From Luidia sarsii (taxonomy: Eukaryota; Echinodermata; Asteroidea; Paxillosida; Luidiidae), in NCBI GenBank assembly GCA_949987565.1, contig OX465105.1:4050159-4114158 (forward strand): 64,000 nt of DNA, read 5' to 3'. Below the pieces are notes generated by a model. The model was not told the origin of the DNA. It made no database searches and worked only from the letters and a program-made list of their open reading frames with translations. Position numbers and translations under genes: made by a program. Positions 11,853-23,504 of the stretch are shown piece by piece (position 1 is the stretch's first letter; every line of letters begins with the position of its first letter).

Positions 11853-12347
11853 TTATCCAACCCCCCGCCAGATGGTCGGCTATTGGTTGAGAATAAAAAT
11901 ACACATGGTTGATCGGTTGGTAACAGAATGTTGGGCTGTACATGTAATGAAGCTAAAATTTCGACCATCAACATGCAGCATGATCAGAATAATGTGTGCT
12001 GCCAAGCAGAACTACACGTGTATACATGATTGAACCACACAATAGTCACACACTCAGAACAATATATCAATATGCCCCATTTGACTTTGCCTTTTGGGTG
12101 AGGCTAAAATTAATATTAGTGGTGTGCATTTATAATTTCAGGGGTTGTGTGATGTACATTGCATACTACTCATGAGATCTTCAGTGGTTCGACTGACACC
12201 TTGTTACCTGGGCACAACTTGGTAAGTTTTTGCCATTGTTCATTTAATTTCCTGACCTTAACAATCCAGAGTGTCTTAGGTATTGATTCCTAGCAGTAGC
12301 AGGACCTATCTCAAAGGATTTTGCCTTTGCCTCTTTTTTTTTTTTAG

Positions 12348-12575
12348 AAAGGTCCTGTTTGGATGAAAATGTCACGGCCTTTATAAGTGATATACAAAAA
12401 TGTTGCAAACTGCTTACTGACTAAAATTACCAAAATGTAAATCTTAAAATTTAGTGGGCCTGACGTTTCGATCCTAGCTGGACCTTTCTCAAAGGCAGGA
12501 CCTTTCTCTGCCTTTGAGAAAGGTCCTGCTAGGATCGAAACATCAGGCCCACTAAAATTTAAGGCCTTTATAAGT
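12348..12575. repeat. R1 repeats in inverted arrangement
   Basis: An R1 copy on the minus strand meets a plus-strand copy head to head, giving a palindrome centred near 12500 ('gcctttgagaaaggtcctgc' and its complement). Confidence 0.65.
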
Positions 12576-13357
12576 CTATGACGTTGTAACATTTGTAACG
12601 TTTTCCTTTTATTATTGGCAGAGTTCTTAGCAGTGCTATTCCTGAAAAGCATTACAGAACTGCAAATAATATCACAATTACTGGTTCAATGTTTGCATGT
12701 TGGGGACTAGTTGATTTGAGTAACAGAAGACCGTTTACTTCCAAGTCTACTTCCTTAGGCACATTTATCTTTTTTTATCAAACTACTTCCTTAGAAATGC
12801 TAAGAAAAAATTGTTGGACCAAATCAAGTAGCACTGGATTCAATAAAAACCATATCTGATGTACATGTCCATGCAGCATTCAGATTACCATTTCAATTCT
12901 CATGGTAGACTTTATCAGGATTTTGTTTAAATTAATTGCACAATGACTGTCTCATTTGGTTCTGAAGAAACAAAAGACCACACAAAGCTAATGAGAAATG
13001 AATCTGCCCTGGAGATATCCAACTAGAACTGACATTTCAAGCTTCATATGAATTCTGATTATTGTCCTCACAGAAGCAGAAAGCTCCTGCTATGATGTAA
13101 ACGTCAGGCCTTCTAAAGATTTGCAGCTATCACTTTACATCTGCTCTCATCACCTTAAACAAGGATTTGTAAACTTAATGTTAAGTTTTTCAGAGAGTGA
13201 GATGTCTAAGATGACCACCTGTAATTCTTTTACTTGCTATCAGATGATACAGGCTGTCTAAAACTGAGAGGTTAGCAAGATACACCCAGACACCCCCTAA
13301 GCTTACACTGTACCAAGACATCTCATTCCTGTGAAGTTCATTCTTTGTTACTTTCAG

Positions 13358-13541
13358 AGGTCGGATGGGTTTGACTCAGCGTCTACTGCCAGTGGGAAGA
13401 CAAAGAGTGCATCTGCGCAGACTTCCGGTTCTGAGATTGAAGGACCCCTTCCCTCCTTCATGGCTTTGATGCACCGGGCTTCTCAGTCGATGGCAGAGGC
13501 TTCTCACTCAGGAAAGATTTTAGAGCATGTTATTAGTATTA
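13358..13541 (+). CDS. Candidate exon of the TRIM/NHL-like gene (Ser-rich linker)
   Basis: The sequence follows a good acceptor (ttgttactttcag) and is open for about 60 codons. It encodes a Ser/Ala-rich stretch (DGFDSASTASGKTKSASA) and then a hydrophobic helix-like part (LPSFMALMHRASQSMAEA). Such linkers occur between the coiled coil and the NHL region in TRIM proteins. The donor is weak (CAT|gttatt). A MITE begins at 13542, and MITE sequence fills the gap almost to the next exon at 15278, so the true 3' boundary is uncertain. No domain is diagnostic. Confidence 0.35.
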
Positions 13542-14161
13542 CACTATGAACATCTAAACCATGAAAATGGGGTGAAAATGTCATTTAGCCGTGGAAAGAA
13601 AAATCACCATGTTTTCACCCCTATTTTATGGCACATAGTTAGCCAAGTCATTTTCACAGTGTTTTCACCAGTGGTCTCCAAGGCCACATTCCTGGTGGTA
13701 AATGGCTAGAGGCAATTTACCTAAACCATGAAAAAGGGGTGAAAATGTCTAAAAAGTCACTGTGATTTCATGGTGCATTTTACAGTGAATTCACTCTGAA
13801 AATAATCGCCTCTCTGACCTAATAAGGATATTTTCAGGTCACTAAAGAGACCATGAAAAAAACTTGAATATCTAGGGTGGCAAGCTCCAGCCTTGAGGAA
13901 TGTATAATTCAATACCAGTAGGGACCACCAGCCCCCATAGAGGTACTGTATGGTGTCCTTGTAACTGTCACTCCCAGATACTTCTAAATTGCCTCTAGCC
14001 ATTTACCACCAGGAATGTGGCCTTGGAGACCACTGGTGAGAACACAGCGAAAATGACTTGGCTAACTGTGTGCCATGCAATAGGGGTGAAAACACAGTGA
14101 TTTTCTTTTTATGGCTAAATGACATTTTCACCCCATTTTCACGGTTTAAATGTTCATAATG
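13542..14161. mobile_element. TIR MITE, family A, copy A2
   Basis: The ends CACTATGAACATCTAAAC and GTTTAAATGTTCATAATG are inverted. TTA flanks both sides (13539-13541 and 14162-14164), a clean 3-bp target duplication. The internal sequence matches A1 plus extra material. Confidence 0.75.
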
Positions 14162-14164
14162 TTA

Positions 14165-15261
14165 ATATTAGAAGTATCTGGGAGTGACAGTTGCAATGGC
14201 ACAATACAGTACCTCTTTTGGGGCTGGTGGTCCCTACTGGTAATTGAATTAGCCATCCCTCAAGTAATTTTCAAGGTGTTTTCACCAGTGTCTGTCCAAG
14301 GCCACATTCCTGGTGGTAAATGGCGTGAGGCAATTTAGAAGTATCTCTGAGAGTGACATGTACAAGGACACAATACAGTACTTCTGTGTGGGCTGGCGGT
14401 CCCTACTGGTAATTGAATGAGCCATCCCCAGAGGCTGGAGCTTGCCACCTTAAGGCCCGGTCACACAGCCGATCGCGCATGGATGACGCAAGAATTACGC
14501 ACAGATTTCCCTTTGTGCGTGCTTGTGCGTCGAGAAATTGACCAATTTTTCGTGGGTCGGGGGTGAGAAATCACTAACGAATGACGCATGAATCATGCAT
14601 GAAACGCGCACGTATCACTTACAATTACTGACAAATCACTGACGTATCGCGCACGTCGACGCATTTGTCAGTTTTGTTAGTGATTGTCAGTGGAATGAAC
14701 GTGATACGTGCGCGGTTCATGCGTGATATGAACGTGGGGCGTCTGTGGACGGACATGGACGTGCGTGGTTTCGACCCAGTTCCGACGCATAAGCACTGAC
14801 GGCCGACGCGTGTCCCGCGCATAGTCACGCATACTCGGCGCATAAACTACGCACGCCGACTCATGAATAACGCACACCGACGCACAGTTGTGCGTCGGAT
14901 AATTTTTGAACCGTTCAAAACTCAAAATCGCGCACAAACCGCCTTCGACGCACATCCACGTATAATCACTGACAGTCCACGTTCGTTCGACCGACGAATT
15001 ACGTATACCACGCACGCTCCGCGCACAAATAAAAATCTGTGCGTAATTCGTGCGTCATCCATGCGCGATCAGCTGTGTGACCGGGCCTTTAGATATTCAC
15101 ACTGTCTCTTTAGTGACCTGAAGTTGTCCTTATCAGGTCAGAAAAGCGATTATTTTCAAGGTGAATTAACTGTAAAATGCACTGTGAAATCTCAATGACT
15201 TTTTAGTTTCACGGCTAAATGACATTTTAACCCCCTTTACACAGTTTAGATGTTCATAGTG
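14165..15261. mobile_element. TIR MITE, family A, copy A3 (5'-truncated, interrupted)
   Basis: Only the right terminus (…GTTTAGATGTTCATAGTG, ending 15261) is intact. The left part begins with internal family-A sequence in inverted orientation, some of it repeated. A second element (14453-15088) is inserted in it. A2 and A3 together make up nearly all of the intron upstream of the NHL exon at 15278. Confidence 0.65.
14453..15088. mobile_element. PIF/Harbinger-type MITE nested in A3
   Basis: The TIRs start AGGCCCGGTCACACAGC and end with the complement. TTA is duplicated at 14450-14452 and 15089-15091. Removing the 636 bp plus one TTA restores 'gccacctta|gatattc', matching the uninterrupted sister sequence in A2 (near 13871-13890, opposite strand). 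The interior is rich in ACGCA/TGCGT words and has no transposase. Confidence 0.8.
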
Positions 15262-15277
15262 TCCTATCCATCTGCAG

Positions 15278-15520
15278 AATCAGCCCAGTATTGCAGCAAC
15301 AACTCAACATTACCTTGCCAAGACCAAGGCAACGCGTACCATTGACAGCACGGAAGACACCGACCTCAAGCATCCACGCAGTGTAGCTCATCTTCCTAAC
15401 GGCAACATTGCCATTGGGTCATCCAGCAGCACCCAAATCAGAGTCTGTGATTCTGACCCAAAGACCAAGAGAGTTTTTTTCCCTGCCATATGGGAACAAT
15501 ATTGTATCAAGGAATGACAG
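15278..15520 (+). CDS. NHL-repeat exon of a TRIM-like gene (frameshifted)
   Basis: Acceptor ccatctgcag, donor ACAG|gtaagc. The frame gives an NHL blade with the typical 'HPRSVAHLPNGNIAIG' core followed by 'RVCDSDPKTKRVF'. NHL blades form beta-propellers that bind RNA or protein in TRIM2/3/32/71-type ligases. After a run of seven T (15474-15480) the frame reaches a stop. Reading with one extra T gives 'GTILYQGMTG' and joins the next exon in phase 1, matching its NHL frame. So either the gene is a pseudogene or the T run is one base short in the assembly. The next exon is at 16964. Confidence 0.6.
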
Positions 15521-15549
15521 GTAAGCTCTTCATCTGCTGAAGTTGTTTC

Positions 15550-15670
15550 TGCCTTAAGAAAAGTCCTGCTAGGATTGAAACACCAAACCCTCTAACTTCG
15601 TTAGCTTTGGTCCCTTCAGGTCATGTTAGTCAGCAATTAGCAGTTGGAAACATGTTTGCATGGTTTTATT
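15550..15670 (+). repeat. Diverged R1 copy
   Basis: 'aaaagtcctgctaggattga' and a diverged 'agtcagcaattagcagtt' tail, in the intron of the NHL gene. Confidence 0.5.
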
Positions 15671-16553
15671 TTCACTTGATTGTATTTTCTGGAAGTGGCT
15701 TTTTATTTATTTTTATTATGAGAAAACAGATTTCAAGCAGTCAAAAACCCTAAGGAACCTCAATCCTCTGATTTCTTTTGGTGGTTTGGAGAATTTGAGA
15801 TGCATCCCAGTAAGTTAGACCTGCTGTCGTTTTCATCAAACTCATGGTAACTTAAAGCGAAAAACAGAAATGTTCACAGATTTACATTAAAGTTACAGCA
15901 TCCCAGACTATACAATTTTAACATGAGGATTCTATCACGACTATTAACAAACTGCATAAATTAGAAGGAAATCTGTGGACATTGATGTTTTCCAATCTTC
16001 ACAATGTTGCATTGGGCCCATTGGTAAGATCGAAAAACAGAAATTTTCACAGATTTACATGAAAGTTATACAGTTTGAAGATGGTTATAGTAGAAACCTC
16101 TCACTTAAATATTTCTGCCTAAAATGTTGTATTTTGGGAGAAGTGAGTAAAAGAAATAGTTTACGTCTCATCGAGATCTAAACTATTTATTTAACAGTAC
16201 TGTGTTGAATGCTGCATTTTTTGCAAAACAAATGAAGCGGTTTTCACGATTTTCTCGAGACTCGGTTGGCAGATTGAGCTGAAATTTTCACAGGTGTGCT
16301 ATTCCATGCATATGTTGGATCAGACATCGTAAGGATGCTATTCTTTGACCTCGACCAATTTTGTGTAGGGGTTTCAGCTACGACTAATGGATGAACGATA
16401 CACAGAAGCCATAGGCCCTACAGTACAGCCTACTGGTGATCCATTGTAAGTTGAGTTAAGATGGATCGTAAGACTTTTTGAAATCCTGGACTTTTGATTT
16501 GTTTCTGCCCAAACATCAGAAAGTTATTTAAAATTTGCTGCTGAATGTGCTAC

Positions 16554-16730
16554 TCATGCTGAAGGGCAAACCCTGTGTACCACAGGACACAGTACCACAG
16601 GGAACCACAATATGCTGAGTAGGCACATGGCCATACCACAGAATACCACAGGCATTTGTATGCATGTGCAGAGGACAGTATACCACAGCATACATGAACC
16701 ACAGAAAACCATGTATGGTAAATTGTGGTA
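16554..16730. repeat. ACCACA-rich cluster
   Basis: Roughly nine irregularly spaced TACCACAG/ACCACA words in about 180 bp of NHL-gene intron. ACCACA is the complement of the RUNX core TGTGGT, but the cluster may be a decayed simple repeat. Confidence 0.35.
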
Positions 16731-16963
16731 TAAATTAGAAAATCTCAGACACTGAATCATAATATACTTGGGACTGACCACAGCAACTATCACATTTCAA
16801 TTTCATTCCATCACATGACCTTGACCAGCTTGATGGCCAAGTGGTTAAGCCACTATATATAGTCGTGGTTTGAAGCCCACCCGAGCCACCGCTACCTGAG
16901 TTTCTTTCTGTTTTTCCAAGCAGCTTTCAGAACTAGCTGTATTTCATGTGATTTGTTTAGCAG

Positions 16964-17296
16964 GAATGTGTGTTACTCCAAATGGTAAACTCTGCATCAG
17001 TGATCCCGATATGAAGACTGTTCAAGTTGTTACACCAGAAGGCAGACTGGAGAGTAGCTTCAAAACATGTCTACCTCCCCTTTGATCCTCAGGGACTGGC
17101 CAGCAACAAGGAAGAGGAGGTGTTGATATGTGATACTTCCAACCATCTCGTCCGTGTCTTTGATCAGAGCGGTCAGGAATGTCGTCGGTTTGGGGGCCAG
17201 TGTAAGGAGCCATCAAAGCTCTGCTACCCACAACACCTGGTCGTGACACCTGATGGCAAGGTGCTTGTGGCAGATACTGAAAACCATAGAATACAG
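16964..17296 (+). CDS. NHL-repeat exon of a TRIM-like gene (frameshifted)
   Basis: Acceptor tttgtttagcag; the donor is weak (ACAG|gtgcgg). The first part reads 'GMCVTPNGKLCISDPD', one NHL blade. The second reads 'DPQGLASNKEEEVLICDTSN', then 'LVVTPDGKVLVADTENHRIQ', two more blades. Between them the frame must shift at an AAAA run (about 17061-17064): with one A removed, 'SSFKHVYLPFDP' reads through. The blades are well formed on both sides, so the shift is recent or an assembly error. The final 'ENHRIQ' joins the 'VFDGATG' of the next exon in phase 0, as expected for NHL ('NHRIQVF'). Confidence 0.65.
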
Positions 17297-17609
17297 GTGC
17301 GGTGATACAGAGCAATCAAAACCTTTTCTTACAAAATTGATATCCTCCCGAATTGTCTGTCTGTGGGCTATCAGCTTTTCTTTTCTGTCCATCTGTCATA
17401 TTATTTGGGGGGTTTTGTCGGTCTTTACCACTTCTGTCTTTCAGAAATAATGGAAAGAAATGAAACCTTTTTCTGAAATATTTGTTTTGCTATGTTGTCA
17501 GTAAGCAGTTTGCAAAGCGTTTCCATTTCTGTAAAATCACATTTTGTTTGATCTCTGAGATACCGGTACCATGTTTGTACTTGTTTAGTATTACCTATTT
17601 GCTGAAAAG

Positions 17610-18705
17610 CGTGTGATCCATGGAAAAACAGTGAATGGTCAGTTAACTAAGTGCATTGCCATAGAGATACATTATTATGTAACTTCATGGGATTACATAC
17701 AAGCAGCGAGCATAGGTCACACAGCATTAGGCCCCGCCCAGCGCACGCTGATTGGATAGACAGGTCACTGCTCTCCCCACATAGCACGCATGCGTTAGGC
17801 TCTGCAATGGCTATATACGGTGAGCATCGCTAGCCCAGGGAAAGGTTGGACCTTTTCTTTGACTGCACTGGGCAGACCTTCCTGATATGTTTGCACTCTC
17901 ACTACTCCTCGCTTGTTGGTAGTAGGGCAGTGCAGTTTGCACAGAGACAGTATAGGACCCTCTAAGGGGCCTGTGTGGTGCAGGCAGTCGAGGTAGGGGT
18001 TACCTGCCGTGGCCCTTGCAGCATTAGTTGTGGGCGGGCAAAGCCCCTGACATCTGTCTCCCGTGAGCTGAGCAAACCTGTGTTCTTTGAGCTTAGGGGC
18101 CGTGCCGCTGGCCGTTGCTGTCAATTGTCTGGGTGGTGTGTGTGCTTGCATAAGAGGTTTGTGTGCTAGCTTGGGGTGTAAGGGCTATAACCGTGTACGT
18201 GGTGCATTGTACATAGAGGCTGGGGCTTGTGGCTGTAACCTGCACATTGTTGGTGGTGTGGGGCTGCATCCCTATAAGGCTGGTTGTGGGCCCAGACTCC
18301 CAGTGCTGCGCCAGAGCCATAGCGAATTGCTGGGCTACGATAACGCTGGTAGGTAATAGTCTTGGTTGCTCTACCATCCGTTGCCATATCGCCCTCTCTT
18401 GTTGGAGTGTGTTGATTGAAATGAAACACTTCCTGCTTTGATTCATGTAACACTGGTTCCCTCGTGTATTGCTTTGTTAGTTGTTGGTTGAGCTATACAC
18501 GCGATCGGTCAATGGTCTCGGTTCCCCTAGGAAGTGAACCTAGCCTGGATCACACGCCAGTACTTGGACAGTATATTTCCTTCCCAACGGACTTCATTGT
18601 CCCTAGCTACTCAGGGACCTGCCTGTATGGTGCCATCCGTGGCACGCCCAGAGAGAGGGAGGGTCCCCCTCATCACTGCTAAGGGGGGGGGGGGCGTCAC
18701 ACGTC
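17610..18705 (+). other. GC-rich intronic insert, possible solo LTR
   Basis: This stretch differs in composition from the flanking AT-rich intron. It begins TGTGATCC and ends …GTCACA, contains an inverted CCAAT box (GATTGG near 17750) and a TATA-like CTATATACG (about 17811), and holds many overlapping ORFs on both strands without a domain. A solo LTR with a promoter is possible. The target duplication is not clear, so the boundaries are tentative. Confidence 0.25.
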
Positions 18706-18839
18706 TCTGTGCGAGTAAACCACATCATGAACTAATGTCAAACCTTCCTGACATTATATTTTCAGTGGTAATCCTCGCTGACAATAATGACTTCACTGTA
18801 AACAACATATTTTATAACATTTGTTTGGTTGACTACAGT

Positions 18840-19080
18840 AATAAGCAAAAATGTTACAAACTGCATACTGAATAAAATGAAAAAAAAAATTAACATAAAA
18901 AAGTTAGAAGGGCCTGACATTTTTATCCAAGCAGGACCTCTCTCAAAGGCAGAATGACAGGGACAAAACAAATAGGAATGGGAGAGTAACAGGGACATGG
19001 ATGACAGACAAAGGGGATACCTGGTAGGGTGATATCAAAGGGAAGGGCATGGTTTGGGTAAGGATGAGATAGTGGAAGGG
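18840..19080 (-). repeat. R1 copy with purine-rich extension
   Basis: Reverse-strand R1 ('gggcctgacatt', 'gcaggacctctctcaaagg') followed by a GGGA/AGGG-rich stretch also seen at 44514-44740 and, inverted, at 23270-23560. Confidence 0.55.
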
Positions 19081-19444
19081 GGAAACATCAAAGGGAAAAG
19101 GTGAAAGAGAGAAGTGGGGGAGAGAACAAAAAGGAGGGGTTATTGGTTCACATGCAAGGTGTTCATCATTCCCCTCCTGGATATTGAGGCCACTAGAGCT
19201 TGCTTGAATTGTCCAAAGACGCTTCATCAGATCATCCACATTTTCCCTTGACTTAAACGGACAGCATTACTAAGATGATCAAGTGATTCAGTGCCCAGAA
19301 CACTCATATCTGATATTGATGGATAGGGGAGATTGAAGTGACACCCTACTGGTGTATCCAATTTACCAGTTTTAATGGTAATTTTTGTTGTAAAATGTAC
19401 CTGAGATTAGACACAGGGTACGTGAGGGTGTCTAGTAACCCAAC

Positions 19445-19570
19445 TTAATGTATTTTAATGTTTCGATCCTAGCAGGACCTTTCTCTGCCTTTTTACATCA
19501 GGCCCACTAATTAAATTTGCATTTTGGTAATTTTAGTCAGTAAGCAGTTTGCAACATTTTTTTATATCAC
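19445..19570. repeat. R1 copy, partly inverted
   Basis: 'gtttcgatcctagcaggacc' then 'tcaggcccactaa' and the usual 'agcagtttgcaacattttt' tail, just upstream of an NHL exon. Confidence 0.6.
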
Positions 19571-19611
19571 TTTAAGTATTTTAATATTATTCTTTTCCAC
19601 GTATCCTGCAG

Positions 19612-19820
19612 GTATTTGATGGTGCAACGGGCAGGTACCAGACTACAGTTGGGTCACGACTCACAAGGCTGTGGACCCAACCAGCTGGATGGACAAGCCA
19701 GTAGACATTGCCTTCAATCCCATGGGCTTTGTGGCAGTGGTAGAGCATGCAACTGTTCACTCCTTGCTGGAAGTCCTCCCACATCCTACACAGCCAAGAA
19801 GATCCTTTCAGATAATCAGG
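19612..19820 (+). CDS. NHL-repeat exon of a TRIM-like gene (frame broken)
   Basis: Acceptor cgtatcctgcag; the donor AATCAGG|gtataa is acceptable. It starts 'VFDGATGRYQTTVG', completing the NHL blade of the previous exon. A second frame then gives 'WMDKPVDIAFNPMGFVAVVE', another NHL-like core, so the frame is lost between about 19645 and 19665. This is the third frame break in the gene. No convincing later exon was found; the 3' end may be lost or too short to recognise. Confidence 0.5.
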
Positions 19821-19824
19821 GTAT

Positions 19825-20985
19825 AATCTTAAGCAAACAGAAAGGAGGTAGTCATCTGCCACCCTGACAATCACAGAATCAAATTATTCTGATTCCATAC
19901 CTTTCACTTTTTCCTTTTCATTTGAGTCAGTCAGCAATTTTCTTTCATTTCTGTAAAGTTTCATCACTTAAATTAAGTAACATGTACAACTGTAAATAGG
20001 ATGGTCACATTGTTCAAGTATGATTGCATCAGTCATTTTATTGACACTAGGATTTGTATATGGGGTACATTTTCGATATTGTTTTATATTTTGGATTATT
20101 CAAACATTCAGCAGTTTTCTACATTTCTTAAGGGATGTAACTGATGCATAATTGTTAATTGTAATTGTGCATCGCTCATCGCCTTGCGATTAAGTGTAAG
20201 TTACGATGAGTTTGGTGAAATCGACTGCGGGACTGATAAGAAGCTTGAAAGAAAACCATAACCGTTAAATCAATCAATAGCAAACAATACAGCAAGCAAC
20301 TCGATCACTCCATGCATGCTGTGTTCTGCTATACTGGCCTATGTGCAGTCAACTTGCACTGTCTGTACAGTGTGTCCTTTCCCATGCCGTTATCCATCAT
20401 GGTCAAAGATCAAACTTGATCTCTTCAATTATAAGACCTTTAGGTGACTTTGGGGATGTTCATGAGTGGTTTTTGCATTATTTCAACATTCTGTAGGCCA
20501 AATTCAAGTCTTCTGACTCCGATGATCCCATGACAACCATACCTTCAAAACATTAATTAATGTATCTGTTGCATTGTGTGTACAATATAGACACATCATG
20601 TGTATTGCATGGCCTATTATGTTATAATCACAAGCACAAGTCTGTAGACTTTGGTAAGTGGCATAAAAACTATCCTTTTTGTATAATGTCACATCTTTGG
20701 CATAAATGTAAGGCTTGTGAAACAACCTCTTGGCTATGGGACTATCATCTTCCTTTTTTTCTGTAAAAAGTTGCCAGATATTTAGCCAGCTTTTCTTAAC
20801 TTGCTTGCGGCCATGAATATACAGCTTATCACCATCAATAACGTCTAGTTGAGTCATACACATACAGTATACTTCCATACTTAACTTTATGTTGTTATTA
20901 TATAGAAAATTATTATTCCAAAGATTCCATTCAAGTACAGAATTTTGAGCTTTCCGAATATGTTGTTAATTTTCTCCATCTAAGG
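19825..20985. other. No gene recognised
   Basis: The longest ORF is 124 aa on the minus strand (20504-20878), with mixed polar composition, no domain and no clear splice context. I cannot assign it. Confidence 0.3.
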
Positions 20986-20995
20986 GGTGGATAGC

Positions 20996-21330
20996 TCCGA
21001 TGGGAGAACGCTGGTACGTTAATCCAGAGGTCTCGGGTTCAAGTCCCTGGTCCAGTCAAAGATTTTTTGCCAACTGCTCAGATCAATTTGTTCAAAAGTT
21101 CCTAGTAGGTTTTTCCTTTGTTTGTTTGACTTGAATTGAAACAAAAGCTGCATCCACTTTGTGTGATCCCTGAGCTGCCGTAGCCAAGTTGACAACAATC
21201 GGTTGTTTGCATCTGAATGAAAGCAGGGGGTGTGATCCCTGGAGATATACGGCAGTTAATGGTGGAATTGCTTCTGACTGTCGCCCCCACCCCGGCAAAG
21301 ACTAGTTGACTATTAGGGAAGGCTGCCACA
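20996..21330 (+). mobile_element. tRNA-headed SINE, near full length
   Basis: The head resembles a tRNA (D-arm region, CTGGT…CCAG stem, B box GGTTCAAGTCC). The body of about 260 bp ends 'gcaaagactagttgacta'. The same layout is found inverted at 42656-42976. Confidence 0.65.
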
Positions 21331-21332
21331 TA

Positions 21333-21782
21333 TGTGACCCGGCACAGCGACATGAGGAATATCCCACCACAACACTTTTTGAGTAAACAACGCCTGAAGT
21401 CAAAGTATCTTCTCAATTCGATTAAAAATCAATTTTTGTGTTTTTGTATTTTCGGAAAGTTAATGTATTGGAGGATGTTATGTCCAAAGCATTTTTCCGA
21501 AATTTGTCTCTAAATGTTGAAAAACGAGGATTTTGGGGGAGTGTTTGTGTACTGTTTTCATGAAAATGTAAAGTTCCTGCCTTTTTGAATGAGGAGTAAG
21601 TATGGTGCTGCTATATTGTGTCTGGTACCCAATGAACGAGCGAAGTCCCCTTGTACTATTTACAACACAGTTCACACGGAAATAAATTTGATATCATTTG
21701 AAAGCTAATGGTATACTCTTTCACATCATTAGAAAATCTCAAAAGTGGGGGTTATTCTTCATTATGCTGTGCCGGGTCACAT
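21333..21782. mobile_element. TIR MITE with TA duplication
   Basis: TIRs TGTGACCCGGCACAGC and complement, flanked by TA on both sides (Tc1/mariner-like target). It is 450 bp with no transposase and sits at the end of the SINE. Confidence 0.65.
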
Positions 21783-21784
21783 AT

Positions 21785-22300
21785 GGGAGAGATCTTTCAT
21801 AAATAGTTTGTTTATTTCATAAATAATTTATTTGTATGTACCGTACTGTATCAGTTCATTCTGTCAGCCAGGAGTTACCACCATTTCTGCTTTACTTTAT
21901 CTTCCTCATATTGACATCAAGTTTGGATGCTTTGGGGTTTTTTTCTTTGCATTGCCTTTGAGTTTGCTTATGACCTTGCACTCACATCCATGAGACTGGT
22001 AGGAGGGATTATTTCACTCTACTGAATCGGAGAAGTATCCCCTTGGCAACCCAGCTAAACCCTAAGAGTGTTTATTTGGGCCTTGGCTGCTTGACCTGGA
22101 ACTCCAAGAATCAGCCTGAGTAGCAGGTCAGCAGGCAGTCATCAGAGCACACACAAAGTCTTCTGTGGTTGTCCTGCATTTGAAGCTCAGTCCTGTAGTC
22201 ATCCTGGTTGTGAAGGCTACTTATGCAGTAGAATAGCTCCTGTCTTAATTCTGGGATTTTAGGTTTCAATCTGTGGTTTAGATTTGACTTCTGGTTAGGA
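21785..22300. other. No gene recognised
   Basis: Unremarkable AT-rich sequence before the LINE fragment. It may include decayed LINE sequence, but I cannot show this. Confidence 0.35.
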
Positions 22301-22308
22301 ATGGACCT

Positions 22309-23125
22309 TGAAGATTTTTAACAATATTACTGGTAGGTCTCTTGCCGATGCTTCCGTGTTACAGATGGACCTGGGTAGACTCATGTCTTGGACTTCATCT
22401 TGGAGGCTCTCCCTTAATATCAACAAATGCAGTGTCTTATCCATTTCACTTAAAAAGAAACCCATTGCCTTTGATTACACTGTTGATAATGCCATCCTCA
22501 AATGAGTTTATGTGCAAAAAGACCTTGGTATATTTATTGATTGTAAACTCACTTTTGTGCCACATGTTAATGCGATTATTAAGAAAGCGAACCGTATGTG
22601 TAGTTTAGTTTGGCATCACTTTCGATCCCTCAATAACGAAGACGTTCTGCGTACCATGAATTGTTCTCTTATTAGGCCCAATCTTAAATATTGCACTGTA
22701 GTTTTCAACTCTATTTCACCTTATCAAGCAGGCAGGTTAGAGAGAGTACAAAAACATTTTCTTAGTTTCATGTATAAAATTCTTAATAACAATGCGAATG
22801 ACAACTACGACCTAGACTATTTTATGTTATGCGATTTGTATAGACTTCCCACACTGGAGCGTAGAAGAAGTTTTAATGGCTTTATTCTTGTACAGGTTTT
22901 TCCATAATATTTATACTGTAACCGACTCCAACCCTTTTTGTCTGCATGTACCTGTACCTCTTCCACATCCCACGCAGCCGAGTTGAAGTGACAAAGCATG
23001 TCTTCATCTCCAGGATTTCGTCCACTTACAACAGGCTGCATGGGATGTGTGATGTGTTCGGTGCTCCTTCCTTGCATTCTTTTCGCTGCCAGGTCCATGC
23101 AGCTCTTTCAACCAATGCAACTTAA
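22309..23125 (+). pseudogene. 5'-truncated non-LTR retrotransposon reverse transcriptase (C-terminal part)
   Basis: Conceptual translation shows the distal RT and thumb region of Jockey/CR1-like LINEs. Landmarks are 'DLGRLMSWTSSWRLSLNINK', 'KDLGIFIDCKLTFVPHVN', 'MNCSLIRPNLKYCTVVFNSI' and 'RLERVQKHFLSFMYKI'. A stop interrupts at about 22503. The frame shifts after about 22905 and resumes at about 22943 ('PRSRVEVTKHVFISRISSTYN'), ending TAA at 23125. The catalytic palm (YADD box) and endonuclease are absent, which fits 5' truncation. Downstream (TA)n and GAATAA-like repeats may belong to its 3' tail. It is dead as a mobile element. Confidence 0.75.
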
Positions 23126-23504
23126 AGTGCTGTTTCTGTTTCAGTCTAGACTGTGATTGTTGTGATTGATTGTGGTTTGAATCTCTGCTTCTTGCAAATG
23201 TCTTGTAATTCTTGTATCCAGGAGGGTAATGACTAACACCATGCAGCTTTCTGATAATCCTTCTTTTGTGTTCAGTCCTTCACACTTCTCTCTTTGATCT
23301 TGCCCCCTCTTGTCACTAATCGATCCCTACCCTACTCCTTGCCCTTCTCTTTGATCTTTCCTCCCCTTCTCACTAATCCCTACCCTACTCCTTGCCCTTC
23401 CCTTTGATCTCTCCCTACCAGCTTCACTCTCTGTCCTTTATTTCTCATCCGTGTCCTATTCACTCTCTCTCCCCTGCCTTCGTGTACATGTATCTGTTTT
23501 GTCC

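Noticed and set aside
12178..12227. ATG-initiated short segment ending at a gtaagt donor, resembling a leader exon
   Set aside because: Only 17 codons, no start-site context and no partner exon; likely chance.
17795..18453. Overlapping ORFs of 90-118 aa on both strands
   Set aside because: They follow from raised GC content in a possible LTR-like insert. None shows gag, protease or RT motifs.
20504..20878. 124-aa minus-strand ORF in the NHL-gene neighbourhood
   Set aside because: Antisense to the NHL gene, no family resemblance and no supporting exon structure. It may be real, but I cannot support it.
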